Shown: one piece after another, positions 31,682 through 41,508 of the stretch
Position numbering within the stretch: the stretch's first letter is position 1
How the letters are laid out: each line of letters opens with the position of its first letter
Source of the DNA: Clostridiales bacterium
GTDB lineage: Bacteria > Bacillota > Clostridia > Saccharofermentanales > Saccharofermentanaceae
Reading direction: 5' to 3'
DNA: 64,000 bases
Assembly (NCBI GenBank): GCA_017617995.1
Contig: JAFZVE010000068.1
Coordinates: 38,723-102,722 of the forward strand
Translations under genes and position numbers: made by a program
Notes under the pieces: generated by a model
The model's database searches: none
What the model saw: the letters and a program-made list of their open reading frames with translations, nothing else
Told to the model about the DNA's origin: nothing

Positions 31682-33112
31682 ATGGCAAAGACGTTAGAGG
31701 AAATCCGTAAACTGATCGATGAGATGAACATCAAGATGATCGACTTTAAGTTGACCGATATTGATGGCAGATGGAGGCATTTGGCCATCCCGTCGGAAAG
31801 GTTGACTGAGAGTACCATGCAGCAAGGTATCGGATTCGACGGCAGTAACTACGGTTACGCGCCGGTCGAGAACAGCGATATGGTCTTTATTCCGGTGCTG
31901 GAGTCCGCGGTGATCGACCGCTATTGTGAAGTGCCGACGCTCTCCATGATCGGAGACGTCCGCGTGATTGCCCTTCCCGAGAACAAGCCTTTCGACCAGT
32001 ATCCGAGAAATGTCGCGATCCGCGCGCTCGAGTACATGAAGGAGACCGGCGTGGCCGATCAGATGATCATCGGGCCGGAGTATGAATTCTACATCTTCGA
32101 CGATGTCCGCTATACCACCAACTACTATGATATGTCCACGAGCATCTACACGTCGCAGGCTCACTATGCGTCCGGCAACGAGATGAGCAACAACGGTTTC
32201 CAGGTCATGCCCGGCGCCGGCTACCACAACAGCCTGCCGACCGATATTCGAAATGACCTGCGTTCCCGCATGTGCCTCGCGATGGCTGACTGGGGCATCG
32301 GAGTCAAGTACCACCATCCGGAGGTCGGCGGATCCGGTCAGATGGAGATCGAGGTGGAACTCGGTGATATGCTCAAGCTTGCCGATGATACGATGGCAGC
32401 GAAGTATGTCATCAAGAACGAAGCAGTCGCAGAGGGTGTCACCGCGACGTTCATGCCGAAGCCGCTCGCTGAGGAAGCGGGATCCGGTATGCACGTGCAC
32501 ATGCTCCTCTTTAAGGACGGAAAGCCGGTATTCTACGATGAGAACGGATACGCCCAGTTAAGTGAGACGGCACACTACTTTATGGGTGGACTTCTCAAGC
32601 ACGCCCGCTCGATCTGCGCAATCACGAATCCGTCGACCAACTCCTATAAGCGGCTGATCCCGGGCTACGAAGCACCGGTCACGATCGGCTACGCCATGAG
32701 TAACCGCTCTGCCGTTATCCGTATTCCGGCCTATGCAAAAACACCGGAGACCAAGCGCTTCGAACTACGTAATCCGGATGCGACCTGTAATCCGTACTAC
32801 GCTTACGCCGCGATCCTGATGGCCGGCCTCGATGGTATCAAGAACAAGATCGACCCACACGCCAACGGATGGGGCCCGTATGACTGCAATCTCTACACGC
32901 TCTCTGATGAGGAGAAAGCGAAGCTCACAGGACTTCCGGCCTCTCTCGACGAAGCGATCCGTGCGCTCGAGGAAGACCACGACTATCTGACCGCCGGCGG
33001 TGTCTTCCCGGAGAGACTTCTCAAGCAGCTCATCGACAGAAACAAGAAGGCAGCAGGGAAGATCAGCAAGCTCCCGCATCCGATGGAGTTCGCGATGTAC
33101 TATGACCTGTAA
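31682..33112 (+). CDS. glnA: Glutamine synthetase, type I
   Basis: The 476-residue protein makes glutamine from glutamate, ammonia and ATP. The beta-grasp start (IDFKLTDIDGRWRHLAIP, GIGFDGSNYGYAPVENSDM), the catalytic NKP-like ENKPFDQYPR, EYEFYIFD, VEVELGD and GSGMHVH...NPSTNSYKRL motifs all match GSI. CAGGAGG precedes the ATG. Directly after the stop lies the type B hairpin B2, which probably terminates the transcript. Confidence 0.97.
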   Translation: MAKTLEEIRKLIDEMNIKMIDFKLTDIDGRWRHLAIPSERLTESTMQQGIGFDGSNYGYAPVENSDMVFIPVLESAVIDRYCEVPTLSMIGDVRVIALPENKPFDQYPRNVAIRALEYMKETGVADQMIIGPEYEFYIFDDVRYTTNYYDMSTSIYTSQAHYASGNEMSNNGFQVMPGAGYHNSLPTDIRNDLRSRMCLAMADWGIGVKYHHPEVGGSGQMEIEVELGDMLKLADDTMAAKYVIKNEAVAEGVTATFMPKPLAEEAGSGMHVHMLLFKDGKPVFYDENGYAQLSETAHYFMGGLLKHARSICAITNPSTNSYKRLIPGYEAPVTIGYAMSNRSAVIRIPAYAKTPETKRFELRNPDATCNPYYAYAAILMAGLDGIKNKIDPHANGWGPYDCNLYTLSDEEKAKLTGLPASLDEAIRALEEDHDYLTAGGVFPERLLKQLIDRNKKAAGKISKLPHPMEFAMYYDL

Positions 33113-33120
33113 GTAAAAAA

Positions 33121-33200
33121 CGCCGAAAAGAAAACGTCGTCGCTGGTCCTCGGGCTTTGCCCTGCGGAATCGCTCCTTACGTTTTCTTTCTCGGCGTTTT
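33121..33200. repeat. Inverted-repeat element, type B core (copy B2), also glnA terminator
   Basis: Arms CGCCGAAAAGAAAACGT / ACGTTTTCTTTCTCGGCG enclose TCGCTGGTCCTCG and CTGCGGAATCGCTC. T4 follows. Nine bases after the glnA stop, so it serves as a terminator in place. Confidence 0.8.
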
Positions 33201-33253
33201 ATTCTTTACAAATCATATAGACATCAGCTCTACGATGAGGGGGGATTCAACGG

Positions 33254-33332
33254 CGTGCGTGAAATGGTTTTCGACGTGCCTCCGCAGATGCGCAGCATCG
33301 AGGACAGCACGAGAAAACCATTTCTGCACGTG
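33254..33332. repeat. Inverted-repeat element, degenerate type B core (copy B3)
   Basis: Arms CGTGCGTGAAATGGTTTTC / GAAAACCATTTCTGCACG enclose a diverged core (CCGCAGATGCGCAGC, CGAGGACAGCACG) in reverse orientation. It lies 57 bp after B2 and before the GGDEF/EAL gene. The 314-bp gap holds nothing else but the start region of that gene. Confidence 0.65.
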
Positions 33333-33426
33333 TAAAGCCTTTTTCAATTTGTTAATAGAACGGTCACTTTTGCCCTGTAGAATAGGAATAATAGATTCTG
33401 TTTATTTCTGACTTTTTGGGGGGAGT

Positions 33427-35712
33427 ATGAGATATTCATTTGCCGTGCTGTTCATATTTATGGTGCTCGCCTTGCTGGCGTGCGTCAGCGTGGCCCGAAA
33501 ATCATACAAGAAGATCGGTGGAACAGTCGCGCTGCTGATCAGTATGTTGATCCCTCCCGTTATCGGCAATCTCATTATTATCTTATCCACAGAGAAACTT
33601 CTGGCCACGATCGGCTGCTACATCTATTTTATTGGCATGGACTGTGTCATCATGTCACTGATGCACTTCGCTTTCGAGTATTGTGTAGTTAAGTGGCCCA
33701 ATCACATATCCCGCTATTTGGTGTGCGGTCTGGTTACGGCTGATATGATCCAGTATGCACTCAATCCGATTTTCGGTCATGCCTTTGACACGGAGGCGAT
33801 CAGTGTGGACGGAAGACCGTATTACCGGTTGGTTCCGTACTGGGGACAGACATACCACCGTATAGTCGTATACGGCATTCTGCTGTTGATCGTTGCCATC
33901 TTCGTCTACAAACTGGTCCGGTCGGCCCGCGTATATACTGAGCGATATGCTGTGATCCTGATCACGATTTTACTTACCGGAGTATGGCAGAGTTACTACA
34001 TCTTCTCCAGAACACCTGTCGAGAAATCCATGGTCGGATACGGAATATTCGGATTATTGATCTTCTATTTCTCTCTTTATTACCGCCCGCTGACACTCCT
34101 GGACAGACTTCTGGCCAACATGGCGTCGGACATGCAGGATGCGATCTTCTTCTACGACGCTGATGGTCGATGCATCTGGGCGAACCGGCAAGCGATCAAT
34201 CTCATTGATTTAAAAGACGAGAAATTCGACCGCTCCTCGGAGCTTCTTCAGGAGATGTTCGGACAGAAAGATGACTTTGACGATCTCGAATGGACCTGTT
34301 CCCGTGTCATCGGCATCGGTGATGAGGCAAAATACTATCTCCAGACTAAGAGAACTGTGACAGACGAACGGCAACATGTGACCGGCGCTTTTCTCACGAT
34401 CCGCGATGTCACCGAAGAACAGAAACTCCTCAAACAAGAGCGGTACAATGCGACGCACGATTCGTTGACGGATCTCTTCACAAAGGAGTATCTGTATGAA
34501 TGTATCAGGAAAATACTCGATGAGAATCCGGACCGTGATTACATGATCCACTACATCGATATTCTGGATTTCAAATTGATCAATGACGTCTTCGGTACGG
34601 ATTTCGGAGACAAGACGCTAAAGGGTATCGCTTCCTTCCTCCGTGAACATGTCCCATCGGACGGCGTATTCGGCAGGATCGGCGGAGATACGTTCGGTGT
34701 ACTGATCCCCAAGGAAGCCTTTTCGGAGAAGGAACTGGAAGAAGCGCTTCAGAGCTTCTCGACAGGAGAGGGTCCGCTCGATCATCACGTCGTGATCCAT
34801 GTAGGCGTCTATGAGGTAATCGAAAGAGATATGGAAGTTTCCTTCATGTTTGATCGTGCGCTTCTGGCGATGAGCACAATTGAGGATGAATATCAGACAC
34901 ATATCGCTTTTTATGATGAGAAGATCAGGAAGGATGTGCTGTGGGCACAGCATATCTCGGCCCAATTGAAGGATGCTCTGAAGAAGAAAAATGTGGTACC
35001 GTACCTGCAGCCGATCGTGGACAAAGAAGGAGCGATCGTCGGTGCAGAAGCACTGGCAAGGTGGGTCCATCCGCAGGACGGATTTCTTCCGCCGTCTTCG
35101 TTTATCCCCGTATTTGAGAAGAACGGTATGATCGTCGAGGTTGACCGGTACATGTGGCGCTGTGCCTGTGAAATACTGGCAGATTGGCAGAAACAGGGAA
35201 GAGACCTCTTCATCTCCGTGAACATCTCGCCGAAGGATTTCTACTTCATGGATGTGGCTTCTGAGATCAAGTCACTCGTCGCCGAGTACAAAGTGGCGCC
35301 TTCGAAACTTCGGATCGAGATCACCGAGACGGTCATGATGACAGATATCGATAACCGCATGAAGGTCCTCGAGAACCTCAGACAGGCAGGCTTCATCGTG
35401 GAGATGGATGACTTCGGTTCCGGTTATTCGTCGCTCAATCTTCTCAAAGATATGCCGGTCGATGTGCTGAAGATCGACATGAAATTCCTGGCCAAGACGA
35501 CGGATGAGAAGAAGGCCAGAACGATCCTTCAGAATATTCTTCAACTGTCGGAGGATCTGGGGATCTTCTCGCTGACTGAAGGCGTGGAGACACACTCCCA
35601 GCACCTGATGCTGTCAGAGATGGGATGTAAACTCTTCCAGGGTTTCTACTTTGCAAAACCTCTTCCGATCACAGATTTCGAGGAGTTCTACCAGAAGAAT
35701 CTGGCCGGTTGA
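33427..35712 (+). CDS. Membrane GGDEF-EAL protein with PAS domain (c-di-GMP phosphodiesterase candidate)
   Basis: The 761-residue protein has about seven membrane segments (residues 1-225), a PAS-like domain (about 227-340), a GGDEF domain (about 345-505) and an EAL domain (about 515-755). The cyclase motif reads GGDTF, so Glu is lost and synthesis is unlikely; the domain may only bind GTP. The EAL side keeps AEALARW, NISPKDF, IEITETVMM, MDDFGSGYSSL, EGVET and FQGFYFAKPL, so c-di-GMP hydrolysis is likely. A GGGGGGAG precedes the ATG. Confidence 0.9.
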   Translation: MRYSFAVLFIFMVLALLACVSVARKSYKKIGGTVALLISMLIPPVIGNLIIILSTEKLLATIGCYIYFIGMDCVIMSLMHFAFEYCVVKWPNHISRYLVCGLVTADMIQYALNPIFGHAFDTEAISVDGRPYYRLVPYWGQTYHRIVVYGILLLIVAIFVYKLVRSARVYTERYAVILITILLTGVWQSYYIFSRTPVEKSMVGYGIFGLLIFYFSLYYRPLTLLDRLLANMASDMQDAIFFYDADGRCIWANRQAINLIDLKDEKFDRSSELLQEMFGQKDDFDDLEWTCSRVIGIGDEAKYYLQTKRTVTDERQHVTGAFLTIRDVTEEQKLLKQERYNATHDSLTDLFTKEYLYECIRKILDENPDRDYMIHYIDILDFKLINDVFGTDFGDKTLKGIASFLREHVPSDGVFGRIGGDTFGVLIPKEAFSEKELEEALQSFSTGEGPLDHHVVIHVGVYEVIERDMEVSFMFDRALLAMSTIEDEYQTHIAFYDEKIRKDVLWAQHISAQLKDALKKKNVVPYLQPIVDKEGAIVGAEALARWVHPQDGFLPPSSFIPVFEKNGMIVEVDRYMWRCACEILADWQKQGRDLFISVNISPKDFYFMDVASEIKSLVAEYKVAPSKLRIEITETVMMTDIDNRMKVLENLRQAGFIVEMDDFGSGYSSLNLLKDMPVDVLKIDMKFLAKTTDEKKARTILQNILQLSEDLGIFSLTEGVETHSQHLMLSEMGCKLFQGFYFAKPLPITDFEEFYQKNLAG

Positions 35713-36759
35713 TCAGCCCTTCCGGCTGGCAGAGAGTACCAGCTTCTCACAGAGATCTTCATAGGAGATACCGATGGCGCGGGCTTCCTGAGGAATCAGG
35801 CTGTTCGGGGTCATGCCCGGGAGGTTGTTGGCCTCGAGGCAGTAGAAATGTCCGTCTTCTTCCGAAAGGATAAAGTCCACTCTCGAGTAATTGCCGAGGT
35901 TAAGTGCATGATGTACGGCCACGGCCAGGTCCTGTGCCTCTTTGGTCTGTTCTTCGGTCAGGTTCGCGGGGCAGATCTCCTCGGTCGCATTCGCCTGGTA
36001 CTTATTCTTATAATCGTAGAATCCCTGCTTCGGGATGATCTCGATGATCGGCAGGGCTTTACCATCCAGTACGCCGATCGAGAATTCTCTTCCCTTGATC
36101 ATCTGCTCGATCAGGCAGGTCTTCTCATATTTCGTCGAGTATGAGATGGCCGCATCCCACTCGGACTCGTCCTTGACAATGGAGACACCGCAACTGCTGC
36201 CGCATCCGATCGGTTTCACGACGCAGGGGATACCGATCGTGCGCTTGATATCTTCGATCGTATTCTCAGACGGATCGTAGATGACCCATTTTGCCGTCGG
36301 GATCCGGAACTGCAGAAGAAGTGTCTTGGTGAGGTGCTTGTCCATCGCCAGTGCACAGCCGAGATAGCCGGAACCGGTGTAGGGGACATCGATACAGTCG
36401 AGGACAGCCTGAAGACGGCCGTTCTCGCCCATGCCACCGTGACAGCCGATAAAGACGGCGTCCGCCATCTTGCACAATTGGAGAACACCGGGCCCGATAA
36501 GCTCTTTACGGCCACCGTGCGAAGCAATCAGGGCCGGAAGATCCGGCTCGGTCTCAGGGATCGTATAGGAGTAGGTCTTTCCCGAATCCGGCTTGGCAAA
36601 AAGCGCAGTCAAATCGGCATTGTCAGGAACGCCCTCATACACATCCACGAAGGCAACCTCATGCCCCTTGGAAAGAAGGGCATTGGAGATCAGGCTTGCC
36701 GAACAAAGGGATACGTCACGCTCCGGGCTGATACCGCCGGCCAGTACTACTATTTTCAT
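35713..36759 (-). CDS. ddl: D-alanine--D-alanine ligase
   Basis: The 348-residue ATP-grasp enzyme joins two D-Ala for peptidoglycan. VLAGGISPERDVSLCSA, HGGMGENGRLQ, KPIGCGSSCGVS, QGFYDYKNKY and RVDF/NLPGMTPNSLIPQ are present. The YDYKNKY segment is typical of D-Ala-D-Ala ligases rather than D-lactate ligases, so vancomycin-susceptible precursors are expected. The start at 36759 has GGGAGG seven bases upstream; the open frame extends 22 codons further without a ribosome site. It converges tail to tail with the GGDEF/EAL gene. Confidence 0.96.
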   Translation of the reverse strand: MKIVVLAGGISPERDVSLCSASLISNALLSKGHEVAFVDVYEGVPDNADLTALFAKPDSGKTYSYTIPETEPDLPALIASHGGRKELIGPGVLQLCKMADAVFIGCHGGMGENGRLQAVLDCIDVPYTGSGYLGCALAMDKHLTKTLLLQFRIPTAKWVIYDPSENTIEDIKRTIGIPCVVKPIGCGSSCGVSIVKDESEWDAAISYSTKYEKTCLIEQMIKGREFSIGVLDGKALPIIEIIPKQGFYDYKNKYQANATEEICPANLTEEQTKEAQDLAVAVHHALNLGNYSRVDFILSEEDGHFYCLEANNLPGMTPNSLIPQEARAIGISYEDLCEKLVLSASRKG

Positions 36760-36953
36760 GGAAAAACCTCCCGATAGATACATATTCTTTCTGCCTGAAT
36801 AAACGGCAGGGATAATCACACCCACTGATTATACCCTATTTCTTCCTATAACAAGAGAAATCTTGCGAAATGTAACGAAAGAGTAGGATTTTTCGTGACG
36901 ATGCGACGTTAGAATGATATGATAATGGCGTATACGTATGTGGAGGTCGCTAT

Positions 36954-39185
36954 ATGCTAGCCGTTTTGTATTTGATCATCGCCGTTTTCTTCGGTACACA
37001 GCTGATCCGGATCCTGATTCCGGACATCCGGCGATTGTATGTCGGTATAGCCGCAGATCAGAAAGTCATCGATAAAGTCCCGACGAGTCTTTTCCTTATC
37101 CCGGCCGGTACATTGATCGGACTTCTGCTGTCGACCTGGACGACTTATTTTCTTTCCTATGTGATGCATCCCTTTATCCCTGCGGATACGGCGAATCTGT
37201 TGCCGTCCAATATTGTGGGCATGTGCCTGTTTTCTTATCTAGGATGCCTCTTTTGGCAGAGATGTTTCCTCCGAAACTACAGAGATGAGAAGAACGGACT
37301 TACTGCAAGGAAACTTCCGGGTTTCCGCAGAAGTGCCGGTTCGATTCTCTTTTATGTCACCTCGGTGATCCTGATCCTCGCCACAGTTTCGTTCGTCTAT
37401 TTCTACACCTGTTACATGAAAGACGGCAATATCCGTCTGGGTGTTTCGGTATTCAGTGATTTTTCACCACATGTGGCCATCACATCGGGATTCGGCGTCG
37501 GCTCGAATTTCCCGACACAGTATCCACACTTCGCGGGGGATAATATCCAGTATCACTTCATGTTCTACTTCCTGACCGGAAATCTCGAAGCACTGGGACT
37601 CCCGCTCGTATGGGCGATCAACGTCCCGTCGATCCTCTGCATGGGAAGTGCGCTGGCTCTTCTGGGTACGCTGGCGGTGCTTCTGTCTTCGCGCCGCAGT
37701 GCCTTCTTCCTCGCACCGGTCCTCGTGCTCTTCCGTAGCGCGTGGAATGTATTCCATCAGATTTCGGAACTGAATAAAGTCCCGGGGGCGACCTGGAGCT
37801 CGATCTTCAAGGAGATCACGAAGCAGTCCGCATGGTATGGCTACACCTTCCGCGATGAGTGGGGGATCTGGGCAATCAATGTCTATGCGAACCAGCGGCA
37901 TCTGGCGCTGGGCGTCGGTCTTATTCTCATCTTCCTCTTCCTCTTCCTTCCGCATTTCCGCCGGATGTTCCTGCATCTGAAGAAAGAGAAGAGCGTGAGC
38001 GCTAAGTGCAAGCGATTCTTCATCTCGCGTGAAGGCTGGATACACAGAAAAGACGATCCGCTCCGTCCGTGGGGCAGTATACTCCTCGCTTCGATGATCG
38101 CGCTGGCAATGCCGTTCTTCCATGGTTCCTGTCTGATCTGTGCGCTTCTGGTGCTCTTCGGCATGGCGATCTTCTCGGAATTCCGTCTGGGCTATGCTGT
38201 TGTAGCGGCGGTTTCGGTTGCTTCGGCTACGCTTCAGGCCCGCTTCTTCGCAGGAGGCGCATCCAATGTCGCGAGCTTCAAGTACTATTTCGGCTTCGTT
38301 GTTCCGGAACTGGCCGGCAAGAGCAAGGCCAATGCCTCGCAGGTCCTGAATTCTACCGGGACGGTCCTCACCTATCTCTGGAAGATGGGTTTCCTGACGA
38401 TCCTTCTGCCGGCTCTCCTGTTTGTGGGACTTCTCGTCTACGAACTGATCCTACACAAGAATCCTTACCGGCCGATCCTTCTGATCCCGTTCTCGATCCC
38501 GTTGGTCTTCGCTTTCTACTGCCAGGTCTCCCTGGAAGTGCTGGCCAACCACAAGTTCATCCAGGTGAGCTTCATCCTCTTTGACATCATGATCGCCGGG
38601 ATCCTTGCCAATCTCCTAGCTCTTCCGGTCAAGGTGGCAAAGAAGGCGAAGAAGACGACCGGACTTCAGAAGAAGACCTTCATCCCGATCCAGATCGGTT
38701 CCGCGATCGTATGCCTGCTCCTGCTCTTCGGTCTTACCGCGACGGGAATCAGCGAGTGGTGCATCTACTATAACCTCAATAGCCATAAGTCCGGGTATGT
38801 CGAGCTCCATCCGGATTCGCAGATCGCCGAGTGGGTCAGTAAGAACACCAACGAAGACGATGTTTTCTTGACCCCGATGTGGGCCACCAATGATTTCTTC
38901 CTCAGTGGACGACGTGTCTACTACGGCTGGCCGTATTTTGCCTGGTCTGCAGGTCACGATACGGGCGTTCGACAGATCAACTACCAGTGGCTCCTGACCG
39001 GCGCCAACGGGAATATCGCCGAGTTCCGCCGCTACTGCAATGAGATGGGTATCCGTTATGTCATCGCAAGTGGTGATTACTACGGAAACGCCGAGACCCG
39101 TGATTTCTATGATGAGGAGTTCTTCGCTCAGAACCTGACAGAGATGGTACAGTTCGAGAACGGAACGATCATCTACAAGATCTGA
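36954..39185 (+). CDS. Large GT-C-like membrane protein
   Basis: This 743-residue protein has about 14 hydrophobic segments over residues 1-600 and a soluble C-terminal domain of about 130 residues (SGYVELHPDSQIAEWVSKNT, YYGWPYFAWSAGHDTG, MGIRYVIASGD). The overall build resembles GT-C glycosyltransferases that use polyprenyl-phosphate sugars, with an extracellular domain after the last helix, but no acidic motif could be fixed. The substrate is unknown. GGAGG lies eight bases before the ATG. It is 12 bp upstream of the flavoprotein gene, probably one operon. Confidence 0.7.
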   Translation: MLAVLYLIIAVFFGTQLIRILIPDIRRLYVGIAADQKVIDKVPTSLFLIPAGTLIGLLLSTWTTYFLSYVMHPFIPADTANLLPSNIVGMCLFSYLGCLFWQRCFLRNYRDEKNGLTARKLPGFRRSAGSILFYVTSVILILATVSFVYFYTCYMKDGNIRLGVSVFSDFSPHVAITSGFGVGSNFPTQYPHFAGDNIQYHFMFYFLTGNLEALGLPLVWAINVPSILCMGSALALLGTLAVLLSSRRSAFFLAPVLVLFRSAWNVFHQISELNKVPGATWSSIFKEITKQSAWYGYTFRDEWGIWAINVYANQRHLALGVGLILIFLFLFLPHFRRMFLHLKKEKSVSAKCKRFFISREGWIHRKDDPLRPWGSILLASMIALAMPFFHGSCLICALLVLFGMAIFSEFRLGYAVVAAVSVASATLQARFFAGGASNVASFKYYFGFVVPELAGKSKANASQVLNSTGTVLTYLWKMGFLTILLPALLFVGLLVYELILHKNPYRPILLIPFSIPLVFAFYCQVSLEVLANHKFIQVSFILFDIMIAGILANLLALPVKVAKKAKKTTGLQKKTFIPIQIGSAIVCLLLLFGLTATGISEWCIYYNLNSHKSGYVELHPDSQIAEWVSKNTNEDDVFLTPMWATNDFFLSGRRVYYGWPYFAWSAGHDTGVRQINYQWLLTGANGNIAEFRRYCNEMGIRYVIASGDYYGNAETRDFYDEEFFAQNLTEMVQFENGTIIYKI

Positions 39186-39197
39186 GGACAAGTTGAG

Positions 39198-40544
39198 ATG
39201 ACAGCACCGAAAATCTTGGATGTGATCGTAGTGGGAGGCGGCGCAGCCGGTCTGATGGCTGCATGTACCGCCCGCCAGGAAGGTGCGGATGTTCTCCTTC
39301 TGGAGAAGAACCGGCTTCCCGGGCAGAAACTTCTCCTGACCGGACATGGACGGTGTAATCTGACGAATATCCGTATCCCGGACAATTTCATTCAGGCATA
39401 CCACGAGAACGCGCGCTTTCTTACAAGTGCACTTACTGCTTTTTCTCCGGAAGATGTACGTGAATACTTCCTTTCTCTCGGCGTCCCTACACATGAAGAA
39501 GATGCAGGACGCATCTTCCCGGATACCGAGAAGGCTGAGACGGTTCTGAATGCTCTGGTAAAGAAGTATCTGGACATGGATGGTAAATACGCGGGAAGTA
39601 TGCCGGCAGAGCGTATCCATTTTGATGAAGACCACGGCCTGTGGGCAGTCTTTCCGCTTGCTCCGAATCAGGAGAAAAACGACGGATGCTTCTTTGCCAA
39701 ATCGGTCATCCTCTGCGGAGGCGGCAAGAGTTACTTCATGCATGCGGCTGACGAAGGACTGGCAGGAGATGCGTACCGGATCGCCGAGAGTCTAGGACAC
39801 GAGATCGTACCCTTCCAGCCGGCACTGGCGCCGATCCTTCTTGCTGCTTTAACGAAAGATCCTACAAGACGCATCAATGATGAGGAATCGCTCGATACCA
39901 TGGCCGGTGTGACGATTCCGGATGTCGGGACCTCGCTCTGGGTCGACGGGAAGAAACTGGCCAATACCAAGGGTGACCTGCTCTTTACCCATCAGGGTGT
40001 AAGCGGACCGGCCGCGATGGAGCTTTCACGATATCTTCCTGCAGAGAAGGGTCTGTATCCGAAGGAACATGTACAGTTCTGCATCGATTTTCTCCCGGGG
40101 AAAAACCAGGAAAAGGTTGACAAGGATCTTCTGAAGGCGATCGAAGAACACCCGAATATGTCGATAAGGAAGATCCTGACGATCGCATTCCTCCATATTC
40201 TGAAGTCCGCCTCACTTGTGTGGCCGAAAGAAGATAAACCCGGACATTCCGTGACGAAGACAGAGCGCGCCTATATCGTGGAACGACTGAAAAAACTTCC
40301 TTTAGATGTGGAGAAGTGTACGCCTCTGAATATGGCATACGTAACACGGGGCGGTGTCTCGGTAAAGGGGATCGATCCGAAGACGATGGGATCGAAGCTC
40401 GCGGCAGGTATCTTCTTCGCAGGAGAGATCATGGATATCGATGGGATCTCCGGAGGGTATAACCTCCAGTGTGCATGGTCGACAGGACGTGCAGCCGGTC
40501 TTGCAGCGGCGGAGTATTCCCTCGATAATTCGCGCTCCATATAA
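39198..40544 (+). CDS. BaiN/HI0933-family NAD(P)/FAD-dependent oxidoreductase
   Basis: The 448-residue flavoprotein begins with the dinucleotide motif VIVVGGGAAGLMAACTA, then LPGQKLLLTGHGRCNLTN, and near the end AGIFFAGEIMDIDGISGGYNLQ, all characteristic of the HI0933/BaiN family. The family is widespread; the physiological substrate of most members is not known, and BaiN-type members reduce bile-acid double bonds. It follows the GT-C-like gene with a 12-bp gap. Confidence 0.9.
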   Translation: MTAPKILDVIVVGGGAAGLMAACTARQEGADVLLLEKNRLPGQKLLLTGHGRCNLTNIRIPDNFIQAYHENARFLTSALTAFSPEDVREYFLSLGVPTHEEDAGRIFPDTEKAETVLNALVKKYLDMDGKYAGSMPAERIHFDEDHGLWAVFPLAPNQEKNDGCFFAKSVILCGGGKSYFMHAADEGLAGDAYRIAESLGHEIVPFQPALAPILLAALTKDPTRRINDEESLDTMAGVTIPDVGTSLWVDGKKLANTKGDLLFTHQGVSGPAAMELSRYLPAEKGLYPKEHVQFCIDFLPGKNQEKVDKDLLKAIEEHPNMSIRKILTIAFLHILKSASLVWPKEDKPGHSVTKTERAYIVERLKKLPLDVEKCTPLNMAYVTRGGVSVKGIDPKTMGSKLAAGIFFAGEIMDIDGISGGYNLQCAWSTGRAAGLAAAEYSLDNSRSI

Positions 40545-40572
40545 TTCCCGAGGCTGTTTACTAATCAATAAA

Positions 40573-40694
40573 TCTACACCTGATTCCGAGAAAGAAGTCC
40601 TTTATACTCGTCTTCTCGTCTTTCGGATATATCATGATCCCAATCCTCTAGGTATCTCTTTCTTTGCCATAGTTGTTTCTTTCTTACTCGGAAT
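40573..40694. repeat. Long imperfect inverted repeat
   Basis: GATTCCGAGAAAGAA (40573) is matched by TTTCTTACTCGGAATC (about 40678-40693), enclosing about 85 bp. It looks like the other stem-loop elements in form but its loop has neither the type A nor the type B core. The right arm overlaps the end of the C_GCAxxG_C_C gene. Confidence 0.45.
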
Positions 40695-41028
40695 CCGAGG
40701 TAAATCCCATATCGGCGACGATCGCTGCGGCCGTTCCAACATAGTCATTACACTTCCCTGCGAGCATGCCGCGAAGCTGTCCGCACTTCAGATACTTATG
40801 TTTTTCAGTAAATCTTCTCTCAAACTCCACAACATCTTCATCGGTGCCGCCCATCTCACGGATCGTCTGTTCCGCAGAAAGTACCGCTCCGCACATCCCG
40901 CCATTCTCTCTCGGTCTCGGAGGCGTCGTCTTATTCGGGTTATTCATACTGAGTGAATCATATACGGCCATTGCGCAGTTCATACCACTTCTGTGATTGC
41001 TCCTGGCAATGGATTCATAATCGATCAT
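40684..41028 (-). CDS. C_GCAxxG_C_C family redox protein
   Basis: The 114-residue protein has the C-GCAxxG-C-C family pattern: NCAMAVYDSL, GGMCGAVLSAEQTI, LKCGQLRG and KCNDYVGTAAAIV. Members are thought to be small redox proteins or parts of reductases. GAGGA just before the start overlaps the stop of a small upstream frame, so the two are coupled. Confidence 0.85.
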   Translation of the reverse strand: MIDYESIARSNHRSGMNCAMAVYDSLSMNNPNKTTPPRPRENGGMCGAVLSAEQTIREMGGTDEDVVEFERRFTEKHKYLKCGQLRGMLAGKCNDYVGTAAAIVADMGFTSDSE

Positions 41029-41037
41029 GTCATTTCC

Positions 41038-41151
41038 TCAACTTTCCGTCTTGTTTTTCAAATCATTCAGATACTTTTCGGCTTCAGTAAGTTCTCTCTT
41101 TACGTTTTTAAACTGAAGATAATTCAGTCCTTCGTTATAGTCCAGGAGCAT
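41038..41151 (-). pseudogene. Short frame, possibly the remnant of a larger gene
   Basis: An ATG at 41151 opens 37 codons (start MLLDYNEGLNYLQFKN) that end 9 bases before the C_GCAxxG_C_C start. Directly upstream, in another frame, lies a continuous coding-like stretch (about 41150-41240: EQQVSGKVTCKFIKQQD) without a start codon. The two together look like one gene broken by a frameshift. No family is certain, so a real small protein cannot be excluded. Confidence 0.35.
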
Positions 41152-41508
41152 GATCCGTCATGATATCCTGCTGCTTGATGAACTTACACGTGACCTTTCC
41201 GGACACCTGCTGCTCATCAAATCGCGTTTTTTCACGCTGACAACCCTAAAACTGTTATTTCTGTTCCCCAACGTTTCTATTATACCAATCGATATATAAA
41301 TCATCTATGTTGTAAATATGAGATACAATAGCGTGAACTCCCACGACTTTGAAGGCTGTTCCAGGGATATAACCGCATCTGAAAACACTAAGCAGAAATA
41401 GCTCCTCTTATTCTGCGGAAGCCTTTGTTGTAACTGGATACGCCCATTGTTATTCTGTATTTGGGTTTGGTTTCCGCTATGTCCATGGCGGCTCGGAAGG
41501 AGGCTATT
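41152..41508. other. Gap with possible gene remnant and the lipoprotein promoter region
   Basis: The right part (about 41290-41508) is AT-rich and has a TACAAT (41324-41329) that may be the -10 box of the lipoprotein gene. The left part, on the minus strand, holds the coding-like remnant described at 41038. No complete gene is seen. Confidence 0.4.
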
